A DNA stretch of 64,000 bases from Allohahella sp002354735 (GCF_047946665.1 NZ_CP172312.1:3534001-3598000); one strand, 5' to 3'; shown: positions 51,821 to 61,066, numbered from the stretch's first letter. Numbers and translations: made by a program. Notes: generated by a model from the sequence alone, not told the origin.

Positions 51821-53374
51821 TTGTACGACCTTGATGAGGAATCCCGTAGCGGGCCATCCAATTTCGCACCCGCGTTCCGACGTCATAAGATAGCACTGGC
51901 GCTTGGCATAGTCGTTCTCCTGGCCCTGGTCAGTGTAGTCACCATTGCTCTGCCCCCAATCTACCGTTCTACCGGCACTGTGCTCGTCGAAACTCAACAG
52001 ATTCCAACCGACCTGGTGCGATCGACCATAACCAGTCTTGCCAGTGAGCGTATCGACGTCATCAAGCAGCGAGTGATGACGCGCGAGAAGCTGATGGACA
52101 TCATCGACAGCTATACCTACTTCGACAAGTCAGGCAGCCCCGCAGAACTCAACGAGCTGCTCGATAAGGTGCGCGAGAACATCAGCATCAATGTGATCGA
52201 GTCGCAGGCTGGCGGCCGGCGAGCGAATGAAACTGCAATCGCATTTTCGGTTTCTTTCGACTCAAAAAGTCCGGCCATTGCCCAAAGTGTTGCCAACGAC
52301 CTCGTCACTCTGTTCCTGAGCGAGAACGTGAAGGCACGTACCGAACGCGCCTCCGAAACTACCGAATTTCTTGAGGGCGAGGCTCAGAAAGTAAAGCGCC
52401 AGCTCGACGCAACAGAGCTGGCTGTGGCTGAATTCAAGCTCGAGAACAAAGACACCCTGCCTGAACACCTGAGCCTGTACGTCGACATGCTTGATCAGTC
52501 GCGTCGCAAGGCAGACGCCATCGAGCGCGGCATCAGCTCGGCAGTAAGTCAAGCGGAGCTGTTGACAACTCAGCTGACCCTGCTGCGTAGTCAGCTGACC
52601 GGCGGCAGCTCCGAACTCCAGAATAACCTCGACGGACTACGCAACGACTACAGACGGCTCTCACTCAAATACAAGGAACAGCATCCGGATCTCGTTGAGC
52701 TGCGAGCACAGATCGAGTCATTGGAAAGCCGTGAGCCGGCGGCGGAGAGCAAGCGTCTGTCGCCTGAAGAGATGACGATCCGGGGACAGCTTGCAGAGAT
52801 CGATGCGCAGATCAAGGCGCTGCGCCGAGACAAGGTTGCCGAAGAAGAGAAAATTGAGGATCTTCAGCAGCGAATTATTGCCATTCCCCAGGTAGAGCGT
52901 GGACTCGCCGCCCTTAATCGTGATTACGTAGCAAAAGTGGAACAGTACAACCTGATCCGGGGCAAGACCATGGAAGCTGGCATGTCGGAGAGTCTTGAGC
53001 AGGGCCGCAAGGCTGAGCGCTTCTCCATACTCGAGCCGCCAATGATGCCCACGTCAGCAGAGAGGCCCGACCGACCCAAGGTTTTTGCAATGGGGAGTGT
53101 GCTGGCGATCGGATTGCCAATCGGTATCGTTCTGCTCATTGGTTTCCGTGATCGCAGTGTCCGCGGCTCTGAGGCCATCAAAGACATCACGAAGGCCAAG
53201 CCGCTTATCGAAATTCCTTACATAAAAACAGAAGCGGAGTTCGACGCCGGGCGGCGGGCAATTGGTTACAGCCTGGCGGCGACAGCTGCACTGGTGGCTG
53301 TGACCCTGCTAGCCGTGCATCTGCTGTTCATGCCAATCGATCTTCTGCTCCTGAAAGTCGCCAGCCGGTTCTGA
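51821..53374 (+). CDS. Polysaccharide chain-length determinant, Wzz/GumC family
   Basis: A 517-residue inner-membrane protein. It starts with TTG at 51821 with GAGG ten bases upstream, and no ATG occurs before the first membrane segment (IALALGIVVLLALVSVVTIA, near residue 25). A long coiled-coil periplasmic part (residues 130-400) contains the EGEAQKVKRQLDATELAVAE and LSLKYKEQHPDLVELRAQIE segments. A second membrane segment lies near 430, preceded by the RPDRPKVFAMGSVLAIG motif, and a third near the C-terminus. It controls polymer length with the BY-kinase, whose gene follows by three bases. It lacks a fused kinase domain. Confidence 0.92.
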   Translation: MYDLDEESRSGPSNFAPAFRRHKIALALGIVVLLALVSVVTIALPPIYRSTGTVLVETQQIPTDLVRSTITSLASERIDVIKQRVMTREKLMDIIDSYTYFDKSGSPAELNELLDKVRENISINVIESQAGGRRANETAIAFSVSFDSKSPAIAQSVANDLVTLFLSENVKARTERASETTEFLEGEAQKVKRQLDATELAVAEFKLENKDTLPEHLSLYVDMLDQSRRKADAIERGISSAVSQAELLTTQLTLLRSQLTGGSSELQNNLDGLRNDYRRLSLKYKEQHPDLVELRAQIESLESREPAAESKRLSPEEMTIRGQLAEIDAQIKALRRDKVAEEEKIEDLQQRIIAIPQVERGLAALNRDYVAKVEQYNLIRGKTMEAGMSESLEQGRKAERFSILEPPMMPTSAERPDRPKVFAMGSVLAIGLPIGIVLLIGFRDRSVRGSEAIKDITKAKPLIEIPYIKTEAEFDAGRRAIGYSLAATAALVAVTLLAVHLLFMPIDLLLLKVASRF

Positions 53375-53377
53375 TCA

Positions 53378-54205
53378 ATGGAAAAATTCGACAACATCAT
53401 CACGCGCTTGCGTGAACAACAGAATGCGCCCAGGCGCCAGCATGTGCCGATGGACATCGACGAACGCTATGAGCCCGGCGTTATTGAATATACCCGCACC
53501 CGCTGTGTAGACCTTGACGAGGGTAGACTGGCTAAAAACCGCCTCGTGGCCCACAACAAGAGTGACCCAATGTCGGCGCCCTACCACATCCTCCGCGCCA
53601 AGGTGCTGCAGCAGATGCGCCGGAACAAGTGGACGACGCTTGGCATCACGGCGCCTACGCCAGAAGCTGGAAAATCACTGACAGCCTGCAATCTGGCAAT
53701 GAGCATTGCGATGCAATCCAGTCAGACTGTACTGCTGGTGGATATGGACCTGCGCAAACCTACGGTCGCGAAGTACTTCGGTCTGGCTCCTGAAATAGGT
53801 ATTCACGATTACATCACTGGCAGCGCGCAAATCGAGGACATCCTGATTCACCCGAATCTGGAACGACTGGTATTGCTGCCGGGCACCAAGCCGATACTCA
53901 ACTCCTCTGAGGAAATCTCCAGTTCACGGGTGGCTGACCTGGTTCAGGAACTGAAATACCGCTATCAGGCGAGATACGTGATTTTCGATCTGCCACCGAT
54001 CCTGGTATCGGATGACGTATTGGTGTTCCTGCCCTACATCGACTGCTCGCTAATGGTCATCGAAGACGGCAGAAACACACGTGAAGAGATTGAGGACGCT
54101 GTGGAGTCGATTGGCAGCAATCCCTTGCTGGGCACGGTTTTGAACAAGTGCGAACAAACCCGTAATACGTACGGCTACTATTACGGACAGAAGGAATCGT
54201 CGTAG
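53378..54205 (+). CDS. Bacterial tyrosine autokinase (CpsD/CapB-type, exosortase-associated)
   Basis: A 275-residue BY-kinase. TAPTPEAGKSLTACN (residues 91-105) is the Walker A motif, VLLVDMDLRKP (118-128) the Walker A' motif, and FDLPPIL near 205-211 the Walker B region. The C-terminal NTYGYYYGQ supplies the autophosphorylated Tyr cluster. An N-terminal 75-residue extension is typical of exosortase-associated kinases. It would act with the GumC-like protein and be dephosphorylated by the Wzb-type phosphatase at 55030. Confidence 0.92.
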   Translation: MEKFDNIITRLREQQNAPRRQHVPMDIDERYEPGVIEYTRTRCVDLDEGRLAKNRLVAHNKSDPMSAPYHILRAKVLQQMRRNKWTTLGITAPTPEAGKSLTACNLAMSIAMQSSQTVLLVDMDLRKPTVAKYFGLAPEIGIHDYITGSAQIEDILIHPNLERLVLLPGTKPILNSSEEISSSRVADLVQELKYRYQARYVIFDLPPILVSDDVLVFLPYIDCSLMVIEDGRNTREEIEDAVESIGSNPLLGTVLNKCEQTRNTYGYYYGQKESS

Positions 54206-54362
54206 TCTACGCACAGAAAGAGTCTGTTGTAGGCAGCCTACCAGCTAGCCAGAAATTCCCTTTCATAACGAATCGTGACCTTCCACCCTGAAGGTACGGC
54301 ACCCTGGCCTCTGTGAGGCCAACATCGCGCAACAGTGAGCCACACCCACTGGCTTGGACGCT

Positions 54363-54388
54363 CGCTGTCGTCTCGCGATGCTGCCGGA
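54363..54388 (+). promoter_or_regulatory. Motif block shared upstream of both VPLPA-CTERM genes (copy 2)
   Basis: CGCTGTCGTCTC (54363-54374) and GATGCTGCCGGA (54377-54388) lie 70 and 56 bases before the ATG at 54444 and match copy 1 at 51076-51106. See that entry for the comparison. Confidence 0.5.
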
Positions 54389-54443
54389 CGGCTTGTTGTG
54401 TCATGGTTCGGACTATTCAATCCGCTTAAAAGGGACTCCCATT

Positions 54444-54959
54444 ATGCATAGTATTGCAAAGGTCGCACTTGCTGCGGCTATCGGCATTGCAAGCGCACAA
54501 GCGTCTGCAGCGTCTATCGACATCGATGACTCATCACTCGATATCACCAAGACAGGCCTGTACGTCTTCACTGGCGACAACATCCCAGGTTCGTTTGAAG
54601 TTAACGTGCTGTCTGAAATCCTCAACTCCACCTGGGAATTCAGCTGGAACCCTGGCACCGGCGCCAATAGCCAAGCTGTTCAGTACACTCTCACACAGGG
54701 TGAGATGACAGTCGCAACGTCGATGTTCACTGACACCGGCCGAGCGAGCTTCACGACTGGTAATCTCAGCGCGGGCAATTACCTCATGCAAATGAGTGTG
54801 GTCGGCGGCAACACCGATAACTACGGCTTCTCTGGTGATGCGACGGTTACTACTTCGGGAGTTGACACCCCGGTGCCACTGCCAGCAACAGCTTCACTGC
54901 TCGTTCTGGGCCTCGCCGGCATTGCTGGTGCGTCGCTGAAGAAGAAAAAAGCTGCCTGA
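54444..54959 (+). CDS. VPLPA-CTERM sorting domain-containing protein (copy 2)
   Basis: A 171-residue exported protein, paralogous to the gene at 51164. The ATG at 54444 follows AAGGGA and begins MHSIAKVALAAAIGIASAQA, almost identical to copy 1. The frame is open 90 bases further up, but that part is untranslated leader. The body contains SLDITKTGLYVFTGDNIPGS and the C-terminal tail has VPLPATAS, a hydrophobic helix and a KKKK cluster. The tail predicts processing by XrtD. The two copies flank the wzz/kinase pair, which suggests tandem duplication followed by insertion or rearrangement of those genes. Confidence 0.92.
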   Translation: MHSIAKVALAAAIGIASAQASAASIDIDDSSLDITKTGLYVFTGDNIPGSFEVNVLSEILNSTWEFSWNPGTGANSQAVQYTLTQGEMTVATSMFTDTGRASFTTGNLSAGNYLMQMSVVGGNTDNYGFSGDATVTTSGVDTPVPLPATASLLVLGLAGIAGASLKKKKAA

Positions 54960-54985
54960 TTCTCGATCCGAGACATCTGGTAACT

Positions 54986-55009
54986 AAAAAGGGCTTCGGC
55001 CCTTTTTTT
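54986..55009 (+). terminator. Rho-independent terminator after VPLPA copy 2
   Basis: A GGGC-TTCG-GCCC hairpin with five A residues before it and seven T residues after, the same core as at 51731. The A and T flanks make it work on both strands. It also faces the end of the convergent wzb gene. Confidence 0.9.
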
Positions 55010-55029
55010 GTATGCCTTATCGCGCCTGA

Positions 55030-55485
55030 TTAGCCCGCAATGATCTTCCTGCGCCAGCTTTTGATGCCTCGACGAATGGCATCAAGGGCAATCTGGAAGG
55101 CTTCGATTTCTTCAGTATACGGATCCTCGATCTCGACATCATCGAGCTCACCCAACCTGAAGGTCTTGTCGGCCGCTTCAGGATAATTCTTCTCAATATA
55201 GAACTGCTGCTCCGTGTCCATCACGAAAACGACGTCCGCCCAGGCGAGGTCTTCGTTGCTGATCTGTCTGGAGACATGGTCAGTAATGTCCGAGCCGAGC
55301 TCACGACACAAGGTAACCGAGTGCGGATCGGCAGGGCGTCCAACCAGCGCAGCGATGCCACAGGAACGGGCTTCAAACTTTACTTCCTGATCGCTCGCCT
55401 TTTCGAATAGCGCAGCGGCCATGGGGCTTCTGCAGATGTTACCGACGCAGACAACCAACAGCTTGATGACGAGCGTGTTTTGCAT
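55030..55485 (-). CDS. wzb: Low-molecular-weight protein-tyrosine phosphatase (Wzb-like)
   Basis: A 151-residue phosphatase. VVCVGNICRSPMA carries the CX5R catalytic loop (Cys13, Arg19) and EDPY near residues 120-125 the general acid Asp. The ATG at 55485 fits the family length. The frame is open 195 bases further up, which overlaps the divergent gene. It should dephosphorylate the BY-kinase at 53378 and so time the polymerisation cycle. It converges with VPLPA copy 2. Confidence 0.93.
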   Translation of the reverse strand: MQNTLVIKLLVVCVGNICRSPMAAALFEKASDQEVKFEARSCGIAALVGRPADPHSVTLCRELGSDITDHVSRQISNEDLAWADVVFVMDTEQQFYIEKNYPEAADKTFRLGELDDVEIEDPYTEEIEAFQIALDAIRRGIKSWRRKIIAG

Positions 55486-55636
55486 GACTGTAACCCGAGA
55501 ATGATGCCGCAACTGACTACACAAGGTAAGATCAAGAGTAGCTGAGCCGAGCTGCTTGGCGAAAGCGGCATAGGGTACCGTTCCCCAGCTGCGCCCGCAA
55601 TCCGCCTTTACCTGTATCACCTGAGCCTTCTGCGCC

Positions 55637-56797
55637 ATGTACCGAACAGTTTTTTCCTCCGGTATCGCCGATATCGACAAAGCCGACTGGCAGGCGATCG
55701 TCGGGCCGGACTACCCCTTCATCCAGTATGCCTTTCTAAAGGCGCTAGAAGACACTGGCGCGGTTGGCGAGGATAGCGGCTGGGCGGCTCAGCACATTCT
55801 GGTGTATCGCAACGAGCGTCTCGTTGCCCTTGCGCCGTCTTATCTGAAGACCCACAGTTATGGCGAATACGTGTTTGACTGGGCGTGGGCAGACGCCTTC
55901 CATCGATATGGCAGGGAATACTATCCCAAGCTCGTGACAGCGATTCCGTTTACACCGGTGACAGGGCCACGAATTTGTGTAGCCGCAGGTGAGGATGAAA
56001 CCACTATTCTCGATGAGATGGTGGACACGATCAGGTCCGCAGCGATGGCGCAGCATTTTTCTTCCTGGCACCTGTTATTCCCCGCAAAAGCGATATCGGA
56101 TGAAGTAGGCAAAAACACGATGCAAAGGTGTGCGGTGCATTTTCAATGGCGCAACGAAGGCTACGCCAGCTTCGAGGCATTCCTGGCGGAGTTCAGTTCG
56201 CGCAAGCGAAAGAACCTGCGTAAGGAGCGCGAAAAAGTCCGTGCGGCAGAAATCGAATTCGAGGTGCTCAGTGGCCACGACATCACTGAGGCCATCTGGG
56301 ATGACTACTACCTGTTCTACCAGATTACCTATGCCCGACGCAGTGGCCACGGCGGCTACCTTGACCGCGAGTTCTTCAGCGCGCTCTCAAACACGATGCC
56401 CGAGACCCTGGTGCTGGTGATGGCGAAACGACACGGCGAGTATATCGCCGGCGCTCTCAATTTCAGGGGCAAGGATACCTTGTACGGGCGCTACTGGGGC
56501 TGCAAGGCCGACTTCGATTTTCTGCATTTCGAGACCTGCTACTATCAAGGCATCGACTATTGCATCAGAGAGGGATTGCAACGTTTCGACCCCGGTGTTC
56601 AGGGCGAGCACAAGCTACAGAGGGGCTTCCGGCCGACCTACACTTACTCGAATCACATCATTGCAGAACCCGTATTCGAAGCAGCAATCCGTGAATTTCT
56701 GGGGCGGGAAAAGCCTCAGGTAGAGGCTTATTTTCAAGAAGCGTGCAGCTACCTGCCTTTCAAGGCGCAGGCGCCGGTGCCACACGCGCCTGATTGA
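55637..56797 (+). CDS. FemAB/GNAT-like acyltransferase (DUF482, COG3146 type)
   Basis: A 386-residue protein of the FemAB-like GNAT family. FIQYAFLKALEDTGAVGEDS near residues 29-48 and SRKRKNLRKEREK near 190-202 are the family signatures, with GALNFRGKDTLYGRYWG and RFDPGVQGEHKLQRGF near the end. Members are annotated as peptidoglycan-type acyltransferases, but the substrate is unproven. It diverges from wzb and may belong to the exosortase locus. Its 3' end overlaps the convergent hydrolase gene by 38 bases. Confidence 0.85.
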   Translation: MYRTVFSSGIADIDKADWQAIVGPDYPFIQYAFLKALEDTGAVGEDSGWAAQHILVYRNERLVALAPSYLKTHSYGEYVFDWAWADAFHRYGREYYPKLVTAIPFTPVTGPRICVAAGEDETTILDEMVDTIRSAAMAQHFSSWHLLFPAKAISDEVGKNTMQRCAVHFQWRNEGYASFEAFLAEFSSRKRKNLRKEREKVRAAEIEFEVLSGHDITEAIWDDYYLFYQITYARRSGHGGYLDREFFSALSNTMPETLVLVMAKRHGEYIAGALNFRGKDTLYGRYWGCKADFDFLHFETCYYQGIDYCIREGLQRFDPGVQGEHKLQRGFRPTYTYSNHIIAEPVFEAAIREFLGREKPQVEAYFQEACSYLPFKAQAPVPHAPD

Positions 56798-57833
56798 GGA
56801 TGAATCCGTGCATGAGCTCAGCGGATTTGCCAGGTCGCTCCAGCATCGGCATGTGACCGGCATCTTCAAAAATGAACTTGCGAGCGTTCGGGATCAACAG
56901 CGTGAAGGCCTCGGCGTTACCCTGCGCAATCACCCGGTCGAGCGCGCCCCACAATACAAGCGTAGGCGAACGAATCTTACGGATGATATCTCTGAATTCG
57001 TAGTCCGGCTCCTCTGGCGAAAGATCGGTATAGATTTTCTCGAGCACGTCCTGCTGGGCCGCGGCGCGCTCTGCCATGACCGATTTCAGAGGCCAGGGTA
57101 TGAACGGCGGATCAGCCATGGCGTAGCCGATGAGCTCATCGAACTCGTCTGGTGAACCAATGATCAGCGCATTGTTCCCTTCACCCAGCCCCTTGATGAA
57201 ATCACTCTCGACATCGTAGATGCCGGCAGGATTGAACAGGGTGAGGGTTTCGATCTGATCGGGATATTGGGCAGCGTAGAGCGAGGCAATCGCACCACCC
57301 ATGGAGTTGCCTGCGAGGTGGAACTCCGTAAGGCCGAGCGTGCGCAGGAAGTTCCGAAGCCGGATGACCTGCTGCGGCAGGTCATAATCCAGCGCGAGAT
57401 CCTTGCTGGAGTCGCCGTGTCCGGGCAAATCGGGAATAATCAGCGTGTAATGGCTGCCAAGTTCGGCCGCCAACCTGACCCAGTTGTCCTTGTCTCCACC
57501 AAAGCCATGAAGCAGGACGATGACCTCACGCGGTGTCTTGTCTCGCATGTCCTCGTTTTCACGATCAAGCGCTGATGACTGCTCGTCGATATCAATAGAG
57601 CGGCGCGGCGGATTGAAGCGCTCGGATCTGAGGAAACTGATGCGGAGTCCAGCGACATCGACCTCATCCACCACCAGCCCACCACGACCTCTCTCGTAAT
57701 CGATTGCATAGTCATACAGGTCACGACGCGTGTCGTCGCAGCCCGACATGAACAGAGCCAGCAGAATGGATAGCGTGATGAACAGCCGCTGACGACTGCA
57801 GTGAAGCGACGAAGGTAATGTGGTGGAAAACAA
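56760..57833 (-). CDS. Alpha/beta hydrolase, lipoprotein
   Basis: A 357-residue alpha/beta-hydrolase with a lipoprotein signal peptide ending in LFMSGC near residue 30. VIVLLHGFGGDKDNW is the oxyanion block, GNSMGGAIASLYA near residues 174-186 the nucleophile elbow, LWGALDRVI the acid loop and EDAGHMPMLE the catalytic His. It resembles lipases and esterases exported to the periplasm or outer membrane. The substrate is unknown. Confidence 0.88.
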   Translation of the reverse strand: MFSTTLPSSLHCSRQRLFITLSILLALFMSGCDDTRRDLYDYAIDYERGRGGLVVDEVDVAGLRISFLRSERFNPPRRSIDIDEQSSALDRENEDMRDKTPREVIVLLHGFGGDKDNWVRLAAELGSHYTLIIPDLPGHGDSSKDLALDYDLPQQVIRLRNFLRTLGLTEFHLAGNSMGGAIASLYAAQYPDQIETLTLFNPAGIYDVESDFIKGLGEGNNALIIGSPDEFDELIGYAMADPPFIPWPLKSVMAERAAAQQDVLEKIYTDLSPEEPDYEFRDIIRKIRSPTLVLWGALDRVIAQGNAEAFTLLIPNARKFIFEDAGHMPMLERPGKSAELMHGFILNQARVAPAPAP

Positions 57834-57888
57834 CTCGACCTCAAATGTGGTGAAGCAAACCTGCCTTCGCTCGCCGAATCACCAGATC

Positions 57889-58443
57889 TCAGGCGACCAG
57901 ATTACGAAAGCCCTTTTTCAGAAACTCCATCTGATCGGCCAGTACCCTGCGGTTGGACAGATAAAGGTATTCATGACGGTTCGGACGGTAAGGCACGGCG
58001 AGCAGTTCCAGACTGCACTCCTCGAGCATCTTGTTGCCCTTGTAGTTATTACAGCGCTTGCAGGCCGCCACCACGTTGGTCCATATATCGCGCCCGCCAC
58101 GGCTGAGTGGAATGATATGATCCCGACTCAGGAGATGCTGTGGAAAGGCATCGCCACAATACATGCAACGATAGCCATCGCGGGCGAACAGATGCTTGTT
58201 GTGCAGGGACGGGGTAGTCGGCATGACCTTGGGGTTACTACGCCCGACAAGAATCTGCGGAATTTCGAGCGTGGACTGTATGCCAAGACGATTGATGCCG
58301 CCATGCAGGGTGGAGCAGATTTCGCCAAAGCTGTAGAGTACCCTGTCAGTCGTGATCTCATTCACGGCCGCGTAGACATCTATCCAGCATTGGGGCATGC
58401 CCGAAGGGGTAATCTTCAGTACCCATGGTAACATCGGCGACAT
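57889..58443 (-). CDS. HNH endonuclease
   Basis: A 184-residue protein with one HNH domain at residues 95-150: YRCMYCG, then SRDHIIPLSRGG, then NVVAACKRCNNYKG, which has the zinc Cys pairs and the catalytic His. The ATG at 58443 has GGAG nine bases upstream. A GTG at 58494 is possible. Stand-alone HNH proteins of this length are common in gammaproteobacteria and their role is not established. It is not next to a methylase or integrase. Confidence 0.85.
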   Translation of the reverse strand: MSPMLPWVLKITPSGMPQCWIDVYAAVNEITTDRVLYSFGEICSTLHGGINRLGIQSTLEIPQILVGRSNPKVMPTTPSLHNKHLFARDGYRCMYCGDAFPQHLLSRDHIIPLSRGGRDIWTNVVAACKRCNNYKGNKMLEECSLELLAVPYRPNRHEYLYLSNRRVLADQMEFLKKGFRNLVA

Positions 58444-58551
58444 ACGCTGCAACTCCATCGAAGTTTTGCATGGAAACACTAACTTAGATAACACTAAAAA
58501 GAAATCATGTTAAGACAATATTACCGTCTGCCAAAAAGGCCAGTTTATTTT

Positions 58552-59115
58552 ATGATTCCTGTCATGTTCCGCACCGTTCTGATCTCATTGGCAGCACTAC
58601 TTACGAGTTGCGCTTCAATAAGCCCTTACACCATCGGCGAAGACGAGCTCAAGGGGTATCTGCTTGAAACCCTTCAGGAGTTTGATCGCCAACAGCTGAA
58701 ATCCGGCTCGCCACTTGGGCTCAAGGTCAATGAAGCTGATGTCGATATAGGACCGGAAGGCCGTGAGGTCATTCGTCTCAAGCTTGGTGGCACGGCATCG
58801 GTGAACGCGCTGCTCGCCAGCATTCCGGCAGACTTCGTATTGGATATCGAAGGCACACCAGTGTTCGATAACGAGGAGAAGGCTATTTACGTCCGACGCT
58901 TTGCACTGAACGACGCCAATCTGCAGTTGCCGTTCATCAAGCAGGATCTCAAGCCCGTAACCAGACAGATCATGGCCGTGGTAACCCAGTATCTCGAACA
59001 GGTGCCGGTCTATCGGCTCGATCCGGACTCTGTGGCGGGCCGGCTCACCAGTCTGAAAGCGATGCAGATCCAGGTGCTGCAGGGCAAGCTGACCCTCGTA
59101 CCCGACTCGGACTGA
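58552..59115 (+). CDS. DUF1439 lipoprotein
   Basis: A 187-residue lipoprotein (lipobox LLTSC near residue 20) with the DUF1439 layout: YTIGEDELKGYLLETL then a beta-rich lipid-binding-like body and a C-terminal VPVYRLDPDSVAGRLTSLKA. It resembles E. coli YceB. The ATG at 58552 has AAGG 12 bases upstream. A second ATG at 58564 also works. It is followed closely by another lipoprotein gene. The function is unknown. Confidence 0.8.
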   Translation: MIPVMFRTVLISLAALLTSCASISPYTIGEDELKGYLLETLQEFDRQQLKSGSPLGLKVNEADVDIGPEGREVIRLKLGGTASVNALLASIPADFVLDIEGTPVFDNEEKAIYVRRFALNDANLQLPFIKQDLKPVTRQIMAVVTQYLEQVPVYRLDPDSVAGRLTSLKAMQIQVLQGKLTLVPDSD

Positions 59116-59121
59116 ACCACC

Positions 59122-59664
59122 ATGCCTTCATACCTCAGCGCCCTGCTGGCAGTGGCTATCGTCTTGCTTGGTGCCTGTAGCAGCTTGCCCGAGCGAGACC
59201 GTACGAAGAGCGTCCTGGTACTGCCACTCGTCAGCGCCAACGAATCGTTCAGTGGCTGGGGCGGTCGCTACGAGCTGGAACTCACGGAGTATTCCCTGTC
59301 GATGAACGATTGGCAGAAGCTGGCCGAACCGATCATCGTCGACCTGAACGCCGACAGCTATCAGCTCATCACCTCCATTCCACCGGGGCGCTACATCATC
59401 ACAGGCATCACCCGTCAGGTGGACCCGCATTTACGTTCTACGGGTGAGCGTCAGTCTTCCTTCGTCACCAGCACGCCCTTCGTATTGCGCAAGGGTGAGG
59501 TGACCGTACTGGGGCAGGAGCTGTTCATCAGTCAGTCACAGAAAAGCGCGGTGATCTACGCCGAGTTCGCCTTTCGGCCGCTGCGCCCCTACCGTCTCCA
59601 GGAAATCGAAGACTCGCTGGAGCTTAGGCAGCAGAATGACTGGGACTACGAGCCAGCTCACTGA
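59122..59664 (+). CDS. Lipoprotein of unknown function
   Basis: A 180-residue lipoprotein with lipobox LLGAC (Cys19). The mature part is beta-rich, with IIVDLNADSYQLITSIPPGR and FVLRKGEVTVLGQELFISQS, suggesting a small sandwich fold. It lies six bases after the DUF1439 gene and is probably co-transcribed. I do not recognise a family. The end overlaps the convergent MocR gene by 41 bases. Confidence 0.75.
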   Translation: MPSYLSALLAVAIVLLGACSSLPERDRTKSVLVLPLVSANESFSGWGGRYELELTEYSLSMNDWQKLAEPIIVDLNADSYQLITSIPPGRYIITGITRQVDPHLRSTGERQSSFVTSTPFVLRKGEVTVLGQELFISQSQKSAVIYAEFAFRPLRPYRLQEIEDSLELRQQNDWDYEPAH

Positions 59665-61066
59665 CCCAGTGACCGAGCAGCGCGATGGCATGTTCCCGTT
59701 CGCGGCTCCAGCCCTGTGCATAGCTCAGGCGCATGCAGTTTCTGTAGTGTCCTGATACCGAGAACATTTCTCCAGGCGCGAAGAGAATGCCGTGATCATG
59801 CGCTTTATGGTAGAGCGCGGTGGCGTCGATGATCTTCGGTAGCTCCAGCCAGGCCACGAGCCCGCCCTGCGGCTTGGACATTCTCGTCGCTGGCGGGAAG
59901 TGTTCGTTCACCAGCTCTGTCAGTCGATCGAAGCGGTGGCGGTAGGTTTCCCGCGCCAGCCGGAGATGCTTGTCGAACGCGCCCTGCGAGAGAACCTCCG
60001 TCATCACCAGTTGCGGTAACGAGGGGCTCGCAATTGAATTGACGAACTTCTGATGGGTGATCTGATCGAGATAGCGGCCTGGCATGACCCACCCAAGGCG
60101 CAGCTGTGGATCAACAGTCTTCGATAGGGATGAGCACAAGAGCACGCGCCCACCAGTGTCATATGCTTTGATGGCTTTAGGCCGAATCTCGCCAAACTGC
60201 AGCTCACCGTAAATATCATCCTCCACCAGCGCGACATCATGTCGCTCCAGCAGCCCTACCAGCTCCCGCTTATGCTCATCCGGCATGAGCGTGCCCATCG
60301 GATTGGAAAAGGTGCCCACGGTCATGACGGCCTTCACCGGCCACTCATGCAAGGCGAGCTTCAACGCTTCCAGACTCATGCCAGTCTGCGGATGAGACGG
60401 AATCTCCATCGCACGCAGGCCATAAGCCTGAATGAGCTGCAGCAGGCCGTAATACGCGGGTGATTCGACCGCCACAATATCACCAGGCTTGGTCAGCACC
60501 TGCAGGCACAGGGCCATGGCGTTCTGACAACCTGCGGTGGTAATGATCTCATCTGGCGAAACGAACACACCTGCGTCGATGGCGCGCCGTGCGATCTGTT
60601 GCCTGAAAGCCGGCAGGCCTTCCGGGGCATCATAGCCGTTGCCCAGATAGCCGCGTTGACGGGCGATTCTCGTGTAGGTCTTTTTCAGCAGTCCCACGAT
60701 TGGAAAATCGAGGTTGGGTATGGCCGAACTCATGGTCAGACCGTTACGGGCGGCCGCATCTCGCTGAACCTGCATGATGAGTTGGGAGATGTTGGCCGGG
60801 CGTGGCTTCGGCAGGCTGCGAATCTGTGTCGGTTGCTTGAGCTTGTCTTCAGTGGCTCGCAGTACGTAATAGCCAGACTTCGGTCGCGATTCGATGAGGC
60901 CACGGCTCTCGAGCAGGGTATAGGCGCTGTTGACGGTGGCAATGCTGACTTGCTGCTGTTTCGCAAGCACTCGCACCGAGGGCAACTTGTCTCCAACGTC
61001 GAAAAGGCCGTGGCGAATCTGGTCGCGAACGTGTTCAGCAATCTTCGAGTAGAGGTTGGATTCCAT
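59624..61066 (-). CDS. MocR-type transcriptional regulator (GntR HTH + aminotransferase domain)
   Basis: A 480-residue protein. Residues 1-75 form a GntR winged helix (GDKLPSVRVLAKQQQVSIAT). Residues 105-475 form a class I aminotransferase fold with the PLP-binding Lys316 in LCSSLSKTVDPQLRLGW. NPMGT and the AGCQNAMALCLQVL block are also typical. The gene is divergent from DUF1127 and LysE-family genes, with three operator-like repeats between them. It probably represses or activates them according to PLP or an amino compound. A PdxR function is possible, but no pdx genes are seen here. Confidence 0.9.
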   Translation of the reverse strand: MESNLYSKIAEHVRDQIRHGLFDVGDKLPSVRVLAKQQQVSIATVNSAYTLLESRGLIESRPKSGYYVLRATEDKLKQPTQIRSLPKPRPANISQLIMQVQRDAAARNGLTMSSAIPNLDFPIVGLLKKTYTRIARQRGYLGNGYDAPEGLPAFRQQIARRAIDAGVFVSPDEIITTAGCQNAMALCLQVLTKPGDIVAVESPAYYGLLQLIQAYGLRAMEIPSHPQTGMSLEALKLALHEWPVKAVMTVGTFSNPMGTLMPDEHKRELVGLLERHDVALVEDDIYGELQFGEIRPKAIKAYDTGGRVLLCSSLSKTVDPQLRLGWVMPGRYLDQITHQKFVNSIASPSLPQLVMTEVLSQGAFDKHLRLARETYRHRFDRLTELVNEHFPPATRMSKPQGGLVAWLELPKIIDATALYHKAHDHGILFAPGEMFSVSGHYRNCMRLSYAQGWSREREHAIALLGHWVSELARSPSHSAA

